DNA from: Adineta vaga
Taxonomy: Eukaryota > Rotifera
Assembly: GCA_021613535.1 (NCBI GenBank)
Contig: CP075496.1
Location: 9,982,001-10,046,000, forward strand
Direction of reading: 5' to 3'
DNA length: 64,000 nt
In this document: piece after piece, positions 24,951-35,323 of the stretch
How positions within the stretch are numbered: position 1 is the first letter of the stretch
Layout: every line of letters starts with the position of its first letter
Translations under genes and position numbers: made by a program
The notes under the pieces: generated by a model
The model's database searches: none
What the model was told of the DNA's origin: nothing
Seen by the model: only the letters and a program-made list of their open reading frames with translations

Positions 24951-26333
24951 ATGTTATTCATACTTTTTATTCTTTTCCTTTCTTCGAGAGCAAATTCAAT
25001 TTATTTCCAAGGAATTGAATTGCTTTCGGATGTAAACTATACTCAAGGTTTTAGTATTATTCCAGCTTGTCCTCCGACTCCTCAATGCAATACTGCACCA
25101 CGAAATCGTATATATAATCCGTTTTCTACAGTTACGAATGATAGTGCACCATGGCAAATGGTTCAATGGAATAGTCATTCGAATATATCATTGAATGGTA
25201 TTTATGTAAAAGATAATCGAAGTAGAGGTATGCAATGGTCTACCGACGATAAACGTTTTATTATTTTTCAAGATGGTCGTTTACAGATGTCAGTAAATGG
25301 TTATCATGAATATGAAGGCAAATACAAAGCACCCGATGCTCCATGGGTTCATCTTCTTATTCAACAAGATATCGGAATACCAGGTGGCGCTAAACCATTA
25401 AGTGATGTAACTGAATTAAGATGGAATTTAGATGTTCAACTTATATATATGGATCAACATATTCAACCTGGTTATGATCCAAGTTTACATGCTGGTATAT
25501 TTCCACTTTATATGACGATTCAAAATTTCATTTCCGGCGATCCAGATTATGGAAAATATTTTTGGTTAGGCATTGGTCTTTATGATGATCGTGTCCTAAT
25601 GAGTCCTTTATATGTTAATGGTGATAAAGGCACTGGTTCTTTAATATATTCACCAGCTTTTTCTAATTTTGCTAATGTATCTGTTCATTCACAACGCAGC
25701 GTTCATGTTACAGGTGATATGATACCATTTGTTCGATTAGGACTTCAAGCAGCTGTTGAACGTGGATTTCTACGGTCGACTGATCTAAGAAAATATCATG
25801 TTGGAGCAATGAATATTGGTTGGGAAGTAACTGGTCTGAATAATGGAACGATTGAAATAGGTAATTTTAGTTTAAAACAATATACGGCACAAAATCCGAA
25901 ATCTTACGAATTTAATCAAGATGGTAATCGAGAAGGTTGGCAACAAAAATCTCGTTTGAATCAAGATACAAATAGTCCAATAGATGGAAAATGGATTGTA
26001 TCATCAATAGATAATGATATTCAATTATGGAGTCCTGAACTTAGATTGGATTCTTCAATAGTAAAGAGAATAATTATTAATATGACAAATAATGGTGCAT
26101 TTAATAACTATTTTCAATTATTTTGGAGTGAAGATAAACGTGGATTATTTAATAAAAACGATAGTATTCATATCGAAATGATTAACAATGAAGAATGGAA
26201 AGAGTATGTTTTAGATTTATCCATGAATTCAAATTGGCATGGAATTATACGTCGACTTCGAATCAATTCTGTACACATGGGAAACAGTTCTCAATTCGGT
26301 ATCGATTACATTCGTTTTGCTGGTCATTCATAA
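24951..26333 (+). CDS. Intronless secreted protein with a carbohydrate-binding-like C-terminus
   Basis: A 460-residue single-exon ORF with an ATG start and a signal peptide (MLFILFILFLSSRANS). The N-terminal ~310 residues form one domain with many Trp, Tyr and Gly (WSTDDKRFIIFQDGR, YFWLGIGLYDDR) and no recognised catalytic signature. Residues ~330-460 look like the jelly-roll/beta-sandwich modules attached to bacterial secreted glycosidases: a GW near the start, SPELRLDSS, FQLFWSED, WKEYVLDLS, W.GIIRRLRI and ending FGIDYIRF. Extracellular polysaccharide binding or cleavage is inferred. The gene lies 142 bases downstream of the neprilysin on the same strand and has no intron while its neighbour has 17, which fits acquisition from bacteria. 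Family unnamed. Confidence 0.75.
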   Translation: MLFILFILFLSSRANSIYFQGIELLSDVNYTQGFSIIPACPPTPQCNTAPRNRIYNPFSTVTNDSAPWQMVQWNSHSNISLNGIYVKDNRSRGMQWSTDDKRFIIFQDGRLQMSVNGYHEYEGKYKAPDAPWVHLLIQQDIGIPGGAKPLSDVTELRWNLDVQLIYMDQHIQPGYDPSLHAGIFPLYMTIQNFISGDPDYGKYFWLGIGLYDDRVLMSPLYVNGDKGTGSLIYSPAFSNFANVSVHSQRSVHVTGDMIPFVRLGLQAAVERGFLRSTDLRKYHVGAMNIGWEVTGLNNGTIEIGNFSLKQYTAQNPKSYEFNQDGNREGWQQKSRLNQDTNSPIDGKWIVSSIDNDIQLWSPELRLDSSIVKRIIINMTNNGAFNNYFQLFWSEDKRGLFNKNDSIHIEMINNEEWKEYVLDLSMNSNWHGIIRRLRINSVHMGNSSQFGIDYIRFAGHS

Positions 26334-27524
26334 AGCATTCTACTTCAATGATTTTTCTGAGCAGATGGCAACTTGTTTCGTATTGAATTAAATCTTGTTC
26401 TGAAAGAGGACAACTTTTATCCTTCAAAATGCAATTTTTTTTCTATGACGTCAATCAACGAATAAGAAAGAATCTAGAATTCTATTTTTATATCAAGTGT
26501 AGAACTGCTTTGAAAATAACAGCTAGAAGAAGTATGCCGTAATAAAAGATAATACTCTTTGGCATGTAGCATCGTGCGTAATACATCAAACAGATATTTA
26601 ACTTACATGGTTGAAATTAGTTGAGTTTGACTAAATTTTTCTTTAACAAAAAAGTACAATCCTCTCGAGATAATATCGGTTTAATAATAAAAGTACGTAA
26701 TCTAGTTTTGATTGGTATTCCTTTAATATTTGATTTTGTACTGTGAAATACTAGATGAACTCTTGAAGAAATGTTCAAAGTATTGATATATCAAAATATT
26801 TTATTAGAATTGATTTCTCAATGAAATTTTCCTGTAACTAAAAGTTAAACAAGAATACATCACTTCGTTTTCTTGCTATACATTACTATCATGTAAGGCA
26901 TACTTAAAAAACAAAGTCATTCATCTATGTATATCTTGTTTCTTCATCTTTATTATTATCGATTCTAATCAAAAATTGGGAAGATAAAAGAAATAACTAT
27001 GATGATCGTTGTCCTATCATATTAATTAAACATAGTGATTGCTTCTTTTAAAATCGAAATAGTTCTATTACCAATTATCTTCAAAGGATTAATATCGTTT
27101 AATAATACATGTAAAATATAATTCTGTCTCTCTTTGAAAATTTAAGTATGAGATAATTTCCAGGAAAAAAGGTTTCAGAATATTATTCACAGGAATATGA
27201 ATATTTTTAAAAAAGAAAAGAAAAAAGAATGACATTTCAGATTTGATCTTTTTTTTACGAAGAACGACAGAACAAAACAGATAATGTAATTATCCTATTT
27301 TCTCCCATACTCGAACTACTTTTTCGCATGTAGTTTAACACATAGACACTAAATTCCTACTTCTGCACATTTGTTTATAGAACTATCTTTTCTTTTTTTT
27401 GTTCTACTGAAAAAAATATTATCTACGCATCGTTAAACATCAATTATGCCGACTGTTAATGAAAAAAAAACAGGGAAAGTATCGACTTTTTATCAATTCA
27501 TATAATGTTTGTTTTAGAATTTAG
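26334..27524. other. 1.2 kb intergenic
   Basis: AT-rich, no ORF of note. A pyrimidine-rich stretch ending AG (GTTTTAGAATTTAG) sits right before the next ATG at 27525, so the end of this region is probably a 5'UTR intron or trans-splice acceptor. Confidence 0.5.
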
Positions 27525-29225
27525 ATGGGCGGATCATGTTCACAGTGTTGTGCTACTGTTGTATTACCATCGAATATTGCATTCGATCAAATTCCGACTT
27601 CTCCCACAAGATTAACTTCATCGCAAACGCTTCGTTTAATAGAAAATTGTATTGTTATTTGGTTATTCGATGATCCATCACGAAAATATGAAAATGAAAA
27701 AGAACAATTACGTAGTCTTGTATATGGTTTTCAAGTATTTACGAATCCCGATGTATGTATTGATTATCTTCGTGATATTCGAGATGAAAAAGTCTTTCTT
27801 ATTACTTCGGTTACTTATCAATCAATTGTAAATTTTTATCATTTATCATCTCTTGAAAAAATTTATATTTTCGATCCATTATCTTTGAAAGATCAAAAAC
27901 GAAAAAAACATGCGAATATTTTCTCCAATATAGCCAATCTCTGTAAACAATTACAACAAGATATAGAATTATGTGAATTTGATCTCATTTATTTTTCAAC
28001 AATTTCGAATCTATCCAATGAAATAAGTAGAGAACGAACTTCATTCATATTCATTCAAATATTTAATGAAATTGTCGCTCGATTAAAATTTGATAGTAAT
28101 GCAAAGAATGTTTTCATCGATTTTTGTCGATTACATTATTCACATAATGATAAACAATTGCATATGATCAATGAATTTACTAAATCTTATCGACCTCATA
28201 CAGCTTTAGATTGGTTTCAACGATCATGTTTTATTTCGAAGATTTTAAATCGAGTTAAACGTACACGAGAAATTGATATTATTTATAAACTTGGTTTCTT
28301 TATCAAACAACTTCATGTACAACTTGTACATTTACATGAAGAGAATGAATCGTTATTAAAAACTCTTTCGATTGTTTATCGTGGTAAAACAATGTTGAAT
28401 GACGAATTTGACTTATTATTAAAAAATCATACATATGGTCTTTTATCATTTGCTAATATTCTTGGAACAACAGTTAACAAGGAGAATTCCATGGATTTTA
28501 TTCGTCATCGATTAGCTATACATCCAGATCGATTAGGAATTCTTTTCGAAATTCATTTCGATCATTTGATATTTAATGAAGAATATCCTTATGCATTATT
28601 AAAAAGTTATGATCTGAAAAATGCTGAGATTTGTTTTGCTGATGGATGTATTTTTCGTATTGAAGCCATTGAACAAATGAATGCCAATGAATTGATTATT
28701 TGGTGTATAAAATTACGATTAATTAGTAAAAATGATTCACAATTAGTTCGAATTTTAACACCGTATCGAACGACTGAACAACACGAAAATCCACTTTCAT
28801 GTTTAGGTAGATTATTAATGGAAATGGGAGAATATCGACGTGTTGAACAATTCTTTCTGGAAATCCTTAAAGATAATTCGATTTTAAGTCAACCTCGTCG
28901 ACTTGTACGAGCACATAATGGTCTCGGAGCTAATTATGCACATCAAGGTGATTATATAACAGCGTTAATTCATTATGAACAAGCATTAAAAATTAGTTTG
29001 ACTTATTTACCAATGGATCATGTTGATCTGACTTCTATATATAAAAATATTGGTGATTGTTCCCTTCATGAAAAAGATTACCGTCGTGCATTAGATAATT
29101 ATCACCGAGCAATATCTTTAATAGAAGATAATAAACAAGCATCAAATGTTTTCATAATCGATGAACTACAAACTTTAATTAAGAATTCCAAAAAATTATT
29201 AATGTTAACTTCATCTAACAAATAG
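27525..29225 (+). CDS. ADP-ribosyltransferase-like / TPR protein with N-myristoylation signal
   Basis: Intronless, 566 aa. It begins MGGSCSQCC: Gly2 and Ser6 fit the N-myristoyltransferase consensus, and Cys5, 8 and 9 could be palmitoylated, so a dual-acyl membrane anchor is predicted. Residues ~40-180 resemble the N-terminal domain common in bdelloid ART/TPR proteins (VFTNPDVCIDYL, EKVFLITSV, IYIFDPLS). Residues ~280-385 resemble the ART fold: R286 in VYRGK, S308 in LLSFANILGTT, and E368 in NAEICFADGCIFRIEA. The usual ExE (often EEE) reads NAE, so the Glu two residues before the catalytic one is Asn. Residues ~425-535 hold at least two TPRs (LGANYAHQGDYITALIHYEQ, IGDCSLHEKDYRRALDNYHR). Altered or lost transferase activity is inferred. 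Confidence 0.8.
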   Translation: MGGSCSQCCATVVLPSNIAFDQIPTSPTRLTSSQTLRLIENCIVIWLFDDPSRKYENEKEQLRSLVYGFQVFTNPDVCIDYLRDIRDEKVFLITSVTYQSIVNFYHLSSLEKIYIFDPLSLKDQKRKKHANIFSNIANLCKQLQQDIELCEFDLIYFSTISNLSNEISRERTSFIFIQIFNEIVARLKFDSNAKNVFIDFCRLHYSHNDKQLHMINEFTKSYRPHTALDWFQRSCFISKILNRVKRTREIDIIYKLGFFIKQLHVQLVHLHEENESLLKTLSIVYRGKTMLNDEFDLLLKNHTYGLLSFANILGTTVNKENSMDFIRHRLAIHPDRLGILFEIHFDHLIFNEEYPYALLKSYDLKNAEICFADGCIFRIEAIEQMNANELIIWCIKLRLISKNDSQLVRILTPYRTTEQHENPLSCLGRLLMEMGEYRRVEQFFLEILKDNSILSQPRRLVRAHNGLGANYAHQGDYITALIHYEQALKISLTYLPMDHVDLTSIYKNIGDCSLHEKDYRRALDNYHRAISLIEDNKQASNVFIIDELQTLIKNSKKLLMLTSSNK

Positions 29226-29279
29226 CTATTGTTACAAATCGAAAATATTCTTCATCGGATTCGAATTCAAAATAATATT

Positions 29280-29525
29280 TTATTTCATCGCAATAGCATA
29301 AACAATCATTGGAATATTCTTTAGAATTTCTATACACTGTTTCGCACATGAAGGTAAAGCATACATTCGTCTATAAAGCGATTCAAAATGTAATTCGTGA
29401 AAATTTTTCAAATAAAAATAAGATCTTTCAGCAAAGTTTTGTAAATTTAAAACATCTATTTCTTTAAAATAAACAGTCATAACAGTATATAATATCACAT
29501 CGATACGTTCCATTTCCCACGTCAT
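29280..29525 (-). CDS. Small hypothetical protein, possibly a terminal exon
   Basis: An 81-codon frame with a true ATG, convergent with the ART/TPR gene and ending 54 bases from it. The sequence is Leu/Ile/Phe/Tyr-rich and probably helical (RIDVILYTVMTVYFKEIDVL, then PSCAKQCIEILKNIPMIVYA). A CAG-like acceptor lies one base upstream of the ATG, so it may be the last exon of a longer gene whose other exons I cannot find. No domain recognised. Confidence 0.3.
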   Translation of the reverse strand: MTWEMERIDVILYTVMTVYFKEIDVLNLQNFAERSYFYLKNFHELHFESLYRRMYALPSCAKQCIEILKNIPMIVYAIAMK

Positions 29526-30367
29526 ACTGTTGGTCCATATTGATAACGACTAATTCAAGCGATGTACTATTAGATTAAACTTGACGATTTGAATCTAGAA
29601 GTTCATCGTTATTCATAAAAATAAGATAGATATCTGCGAAATTATGCAATTCAAAAAATTTAAATGGAAGTAAATATATATAAACAAGTTATTTCTATAC
29701 TGATGACAACTAAAAAATTAGTTCCGTTTGAACTGAAATCGTTCATCGAGTATCCATATATTCCTTGTTGTACTATAATTTTCTTCGTTTATTTTAATTG
29801 TACCATTAACTCAAGTAACTCGTTTTCGAGTACAAAACTAATGAGGAACAAGTCTAGATCCAAGTCACTCGCATTCAGACATACAGAATTCAACGATGGA
29901 GTTTATAATAATACTGAGAATAGATGCATAATACGATAAAGGCCAGTGAGATCATATCCCGTATAATTGGGGAAGCGGCTGTAGTATTCTGTGTTTATCT
30001 AATTGAGTTAGAGATGTTTCTTTTTTGGTGTGGATACTGATCTTCTTTTATGAATGAAAATATTGATTGAATAATAAATACTTTTTGAAATAAAACTTTT
30101 TTCTTAGATAATTTGATTCATTGATTAAGTATTGTATTGTTCATATCTGACCGTTAATTTTTAATCTCTGCAGTTTCATAAAATCGTCGTATGGTGATGA
30201 CTCAGCTTTTGTTTTTAACTTGTTCTTTGGTTTTTTTTCTTCAAAAGATAATGTCGAGTCAGTTTACATATTCTATTCTCTCACTAAACTATCTAAGGTT
30301 ATTTGCATTGTAAGATAAAACGAATATATTATGGTATTTTTACATTTATCTTTCTATTACGAACAAC
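29526..30367. other. Intergenic, upstream of the aminotransferase gene
   Basis: AT-rich with a short plus-strand frame (29664-29939, 91 codons) that shows no domain or splice context. It likely contains the promoter of the class V aminotransferase gene. Confidence 0.45.
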
Positions 30368-31664
30368 ATGTCCATAAGTAAGCAAGAAGAATTACGCTTA
30401 GAATTTCCTTTTTTTCGTGAACATCCTGAATGGATCTTTTTGGAGAATGCGGGCGGTAGTCAAGTCCCCTCATCAGTGATTGAATCTATTTCAAATTATT
30501 ATTCTCGATCGTACGTACAAGTAGGAGCTGGTTATGATCAATCTAATGAAGCTACAGAAACTATTAAACTTGCACACGATTTCTGTCGTGAATTGATGAA
30601 TGGTAATAGAATTGGTGAAATTGTACTTGGTTCAAGTACTACTCAATTAATTCATACATTATCACATGCGTTTGATAAACTTATTACTAATACAGACGAT
30701 GAAATTCTTGTTTGTAATATTGCTCATGAAGCTAATTATGGTGCATGGACAAAATTACGTGGAAAAATTATTGAATGGCAAGCACATGAACGTATTGATT
30801 ATGATGATCTTTCTGCTTTATTATCAGAACGTACACGGATTGTTGCTATACCACATGTTAGTAATCTTATTGGTGAAATTCTTGATATTCAAACTGTTGT
30901 TAAACTTATACGTGAACGATGTCCTCGAGTGCGCATTGTTGTTGATGGAGTCGCCTACGCACCTCATCGAGCAATTGATGTTTATCAATGGAATGTTGAT
31001 TTCTATGTTTTTAGTTTATATAAAGTCTGTAATTATATAGAATTATTTATAGATGATTTTCTTTTTTCGATAGGTCTATGGTCCTCATTTAGCTGTTTTA
31101 TATGGATCGAACAGTGCATGGCAAGAACTTAGTGATGTTTCAGCGGGACCAAATCATTTTTTCATTCCACAATCAAATATTTCATATCAATATGAAATTG
31201 GTTGTTTAAATCATGAAGCATGTGCAGGTATATTGGGTATTAAAACGTATTTTGAAAGAGTTACTAATGCTCCAAAAGATCAACCAATACGACAAACAAT
31301 CGAACAAGCTTATCGTTTATTTACTGATTTGGAACGACCATTAGTCCAACGTTTAATTCAATATCTATCAACAAAATCTAATATAACTATTCTTGGTTCT
31401 CGAACAACAACAACAGTATCATCTCGATTACCAACGATTAGTTTTATTTCATCAAGATTATCTTCAAGTGAAATTGTTAAACATCTTCAGGCACATCAAA
31501 TCGCATGCCGTAATGGTCATATGTATGGATATCGATTGGTTGCTGCTTTAGGTTTAGATATGAATGATGGTGTCGTTCGTCTTTCTGCTGTGCATTATAA
31601 TACGATAGCTGAGATTGAACGATGCATACAAGTACTTGAAGAAATCTTATCCGATTCCAAATAA
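30368..31664 (+). CDS. Class V aminotransferase, cysteine desulfurase-like
   Basis: Two exons (30368-31024 and 31074-31664, 49-base intron, phase 0) give 415 aa. The protein is a PLP-dependent fold-type I enzyme of the NifS/SufS-related class: the N-terminal FLENAGGSQVPSSVIESI is the usual Y/FL-N-ag-g-P-V segment, IVLGSSTTQLIHTLS binds the cofactor phosphate region, HEANYGAW carries the aromatic-stacking His, VVDGVAYAPHRAIDV carries the PLP Asp, and K219 in VFSLYKVYGPHL is the Schiff-base Lys. The intron falls exactly after this Lys codon. The layout matches the VC1184-like subfamily, which is common in bacteria and patchy in eukaryotes. The desulfurase reaction is not proven for it. No targeting peptide seen. 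Possibly acquired and later intron-bearing. Confidence 0.85.
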
Positions 31665-32029
31665 AAGAAAGACACATCGATGTCAATTAACATGATAGCG
31701 TTAGTATCTCAAAAGAACTAAATAAAAAAGTCTCTTGAGTTGCTGATTGATACAAATCTTGTAAAATATTCAATATATGATCAAACTAAAATCAAAGTGC
31801 GACGTGTAATTACTCTTATATAATTCGTTCTACTTGAATTTGAGTATCATTTGATATAATACTCAGAATAGTAAATATGACTTTCAATCTACGAGATAAT
31901 ATTATACTTTTAACGTAGACTTTATTTACTTTGTTAATGGTAATTATAATTATAAGCAAATAGCTGATGTAGACAGAAATTATTAAAAATCATAGAAGTT
32001 TCGTTATTGTCTGTGTCAATTAGTTCTAC
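31665..32029. other. Convergent spacer
   Basis: About 365 bases between two convergent genes, with a likely polyadenylation signal (AATAAA near 31720). Nothing else seen. Confidence 0.5.
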
Positions 32030-32653
32030 CTAAAATTCTTGGTTTTGTACTCGTTGACTGAAAATAATCAAATACACAACAAGACCAACTATACTAAGTA
32101 CTCCCAATATTGTCATGATAATGTTGAATACTAACGCCAATGTACTCATTGTTCGAGCACCACTAACATCATTTTTTCTCTTTTTACTGCGACATAAAAG
32201 AGAAAATATTAAAGGAAGAAAACCTGGAAACAATCCACCAAGAAATATACTGATAATAGACCATGGTAACCAATCACGAATTTTATTTACGTCTCCTTGT
32301 ACATTCGTTACAGGTGGATTTTGACGTATATGCTGGTATTGTGTAGATGGTACATAGACAGGAGCTACCATAGGTGCTGGTGCAGCAATAGCAGTTGATT
32401 CATGTCTAGGATATTGATAATTCGATGGCATATACATAGGTACCATCATTGGTGCAGATGCCATTGCAGGATCTGTATTGGAGTACTGATACATAGGTGG
32501 TATATGCGTAGGCATTGTCGCCGTTGTCGTAGCTGTTGATTCTAGTTTAGGATATTGAACAGCCGATGATGCATAGACAGGTGCAGGTACAGCTGTGGGT
32601 GCAGATGCCGTAGAATATTCTGATTTCGATGGCTCTATAGTATATGGATTCAT
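32030..32653 (-). CDS. Dispanin / CD225 (IFITM-like) membrane protein with Pro-rich repeat head
   Basis: Single exon, 207 aa from the first ATG at 32653 (the frame opens slightly earlier on TTG). Residues ~1-120 are Ala/Pro/Tyr/Met-rich and repeat a unit of about 25-30 residues of the form APMMVPMYMPSNYQYPRHES three to four times. The C-terminal ~90 residues are a CD225 domain: a membrane-associated segment LPWSIISIFLGGLFPGFLPL, then a basic loop with Cys (LLCRSKKRK), a conserved G/A-R (GARTMSTLALVFNI), and a TM helix GVLSIVGLVVYLIIF. Dispanins sit in endosomal or plasma membranes and shape membrane fusion or trafficking; here the exact role is unknown. No intron. Confidence 0.82.
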   Translation of the reverse strand: MNPYTIEPSKSEYSTASAPTAVPAPVYASSAVQYPKLESTATTTATMPTHIPPMYQYSNTDPAMASAPMMVPMYMPSNYQYPRHESTAIAAPAPMVAPVYVPSTQYQHIRQNPPVTNVQGDVNKIRDWLPWSIISIFLGGLFPGFLPLIFSLLCRSKKRKNDVSGARTMSTLALVFNIIMTILGVLSIVGLVVYLIIFSQRVQNQEF

Positions 32654-33476
32654 ACTGGTCCAATATTTCAATACGACTGAGAAAAATGAAGTTCTCTTCT
32701 CTGTACAAAATTTGATTTTTACAGCAGTTATATATAAAAGTATATCGAAACGATTATTAGTATTAAGGTTAAGTCAATATTCGAATATGAATCAGGTGTT
32801 TGATAAATAAATATGTGAATGATTGATCAGATTTTCGCATCTTTATCTCAACAAAAGAATAATAATTTTAGTAAAGGTAGTCAAATTTTTTCAGATCTAT
32901 TATGAGGGATTATATCATTATTTTTTCACGTCACATTCTTTTTTTTGTCGAAAAAGATTAACGAAAAAAAAGTTAATGAGAAAGATGATATTGAAAAATC
33001 AATACGATCAGATTCAGTAGAGAAAAAAAGCAGCAGCTTTACGATGTTTTTCTTGTTTTTCTTGTTGATGTATGGTTTAAGTTAATATTGAAAAAGGTTT
33101 AGTTTAGATTTAATTACTATTGATTTTTCTAATATTAATATTCCGATTAAATAACGGATAGAGCATGCTAGTCAAACTTCACTATCAATAAAAACTTACC
33201 TAGAAATGTAAATTATCATGCATTAGGTATGTCAAAAAAAAATAGAATTTAAATATACTTTTAATACACAGTATAATGATTTTCATATCAAGAACTTTGA
33301 TAATTATCTCGTACATGAATTAAATCTTTGCAGAGAATAGTTTATATGAAAATGAGAAATAAAATAATCTGAATTGAACAACAATTTTATTAGTAATATA
33401 ATGGCAATGCACGTTAAAAAACAACAGAAAGCATAGTAATTATAGTATTATTTGAATAATCAGTTTGAAATTATAG
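32654..33476. other. Intergenic, about 820 bases
   Basis: AT-rich with short chance frames and no domain. It holds the dispanin promoter and the 3' flank of the next minus-strand gene. Confidence 0.5.
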
Positions 33477-34500
33477 TTAGTAAATAGTTGCATTCAAACC
33501 ATCATTTGATGAACTGCCAGTCCATCGAAGTTTAAACGTAATGTAAAGAACAGTTCCTGGTGTGGTACTGAATGTTTGTGAGAGTGTATCTCCTACTTTA
33601 AAATCAGTTCTAAAGCAATTTTCATAATCAAAACTATATCCACATCCGGATATATAGGATACACCTTGCCATCCATAGGTACCACTGGTGAAATTACCGT
33701 TTACAAGTAATTCTTGACCAACCGAGTTTTTAACTGAAATATTACCAATATATATTGTAGAGATAACACCAGATGGAAAACCAAATGATAAAGTTGTTTG
33801 ACCAGCACGTGCAATATATATCGAAGAAATTAGTACAGGTGAGTATAAACTTGAATGAGGATTATACATTGAATAAAGAATAGTATAATGCGGTTTTGGC
33901 ATGGCTGTGGATAATTCTTTTCGATTCCAACTATACTCAGGTGTTGTTGTCTTTGGATCTAAAAGAGTTTATACCAATAAATCTGACTAAACAATTGATA
34001 ATTATTCGTTCAATTACCTCGTGTTACATCATTAACTGATGGATTCCAACCGAAATTAATAATTTCCGTTTCTAAAGAAAAATCTTACATTCTATAATGA
34101 TTAGAATTCGATCGACTTACCCATAATACGTTTAACACTTTCCTTGATGTTTCGTGGCAACATGAGCACTCCCATTCCAACCATTAATAAAATGCAAACT
34201 AAAAATACATATCGAATACAAGGTGTTAAGAAACGATGTCTAAAATAGAATACAAGTTTTGTAGTTGTAGAACAAGGTATGGATAAATGCTTACCGACGT
34301 TCCTTTTTAATAAAAATAGTCGAATCTTTGATTTGTAATTGTTGCATATCCTTCGGAATATTAACCACCTTTGACATTTGAAATTTTTAGAAAAATTCTT
34401 CGATAATTATCAAAATTAAACTTACATGTCTTTTAATCGATGGCAATAAAGTTTCAATAGGCGCTGCATCAGATTTTTCAGCAAATGTATAGGAATCCAT
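33477..34500 (-). CDS. Type II membrane protein with jelly-roll-like ectodomain
   Basis: Five exons (34500-34426, 34368-34295, 34239-34121, 34071-34018, 33958-33477) join in phase to 267 aa. Residues 1-~52 are cytosolic and end in a basic cluster (IKKERRHR). One TM follows (YVFLVCILLMVGMGVLML), then a short link (NRKELS region) and an ectodomain of about 150 residues. The ectodomain contains ELLVNGNFTSGTYGWQ, the N-G-x-F-x-x-G-x-x-x-W signature of galactose-binding-like/CBM jelly rolls, and a later pair of Cys (SGCGYSFDYENCF) plus alternating beta strands. Extracellular sugar or protein binding is inferred. Its plan (basic tail, TM, linker, beta domain) is like the gene at 43.7 kb. Exon fit is strong; function open. 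Confidence 0.72.
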
Positions 34501-35323
34501 CAGTGATGAAAATATGAACTTCTATATGATACTGCAAACTTTATACTAAAAGCGTATATACATATATATATATATATATAATCAAATATTTTGAAAGAAA
34601 GTACATATCGAGACGTGATTTAAACAGTCGTTAATCACGTCATTGACAAACTCTGATAAGAAAGACATATATTTGTCTATTTTCCTTTTTAAATTTACAA
34701 CAGTCCAAGAAAAATCTGTCTATAGAAAAAGATCTCCAAAAAAGTCTTGTTAATATCGATGATGTACTGTAAAAATAAAATAACTCATCTTGGATGAAAC
34801 CCTCGCATTAATCGATGAAATTTATAATTAAGTTCTCAGTGATTTTTTTCTTTCGGTTTAAATAGAGAAGGAAAATATTTTTAATTTTTATCAACTTCTT
34901 TATACAAAAGATAAATATTGATCTATTTTCCGAGCTAGACAAATGCAAATATTAGACTGTCAACGTCAAAATAATCATCATAAACATTTTTTTCTTTATC
35001 GTTGACAGTTTATATCTCACGTTCTTTTATCAAAAAAAAGTAGGAAGAATCTATCCTAGGGTTTTATAATGATTCGATGGAGTTGAGATTTAATTGGCCA
35101 ACTAAAAAGATTGAATGATCGAAATAAAGAGAAAAATAAGTTAAAAATTTCTAATTATCATCTCGTACAAGCTCAGAAATCATCAACTGGAATTAGTGAT
35201 TTGAAACGTGCCTTATTTGTTCGAAATTGAAAACGGATAATTATATCGTTGAATCGTTAATCCTTGTCTCGAGTAATTGAAAAATGTGTTCTATGTAGAA
35301 TTTTATAAAAGTTTTTCTTTTGA
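34501..35323. other. Intergenic with a (TA)n tract at ~34559-34580
   Basis: Upstream region of the type II membrane protein gene; no coding signal apart from short chance frames. Confidence 0.5.

Noticed and set aside
29664-29939. 91-codon plus-strand frame
   Set aside because: No domain, no splice context, composition like intergenic DNA.
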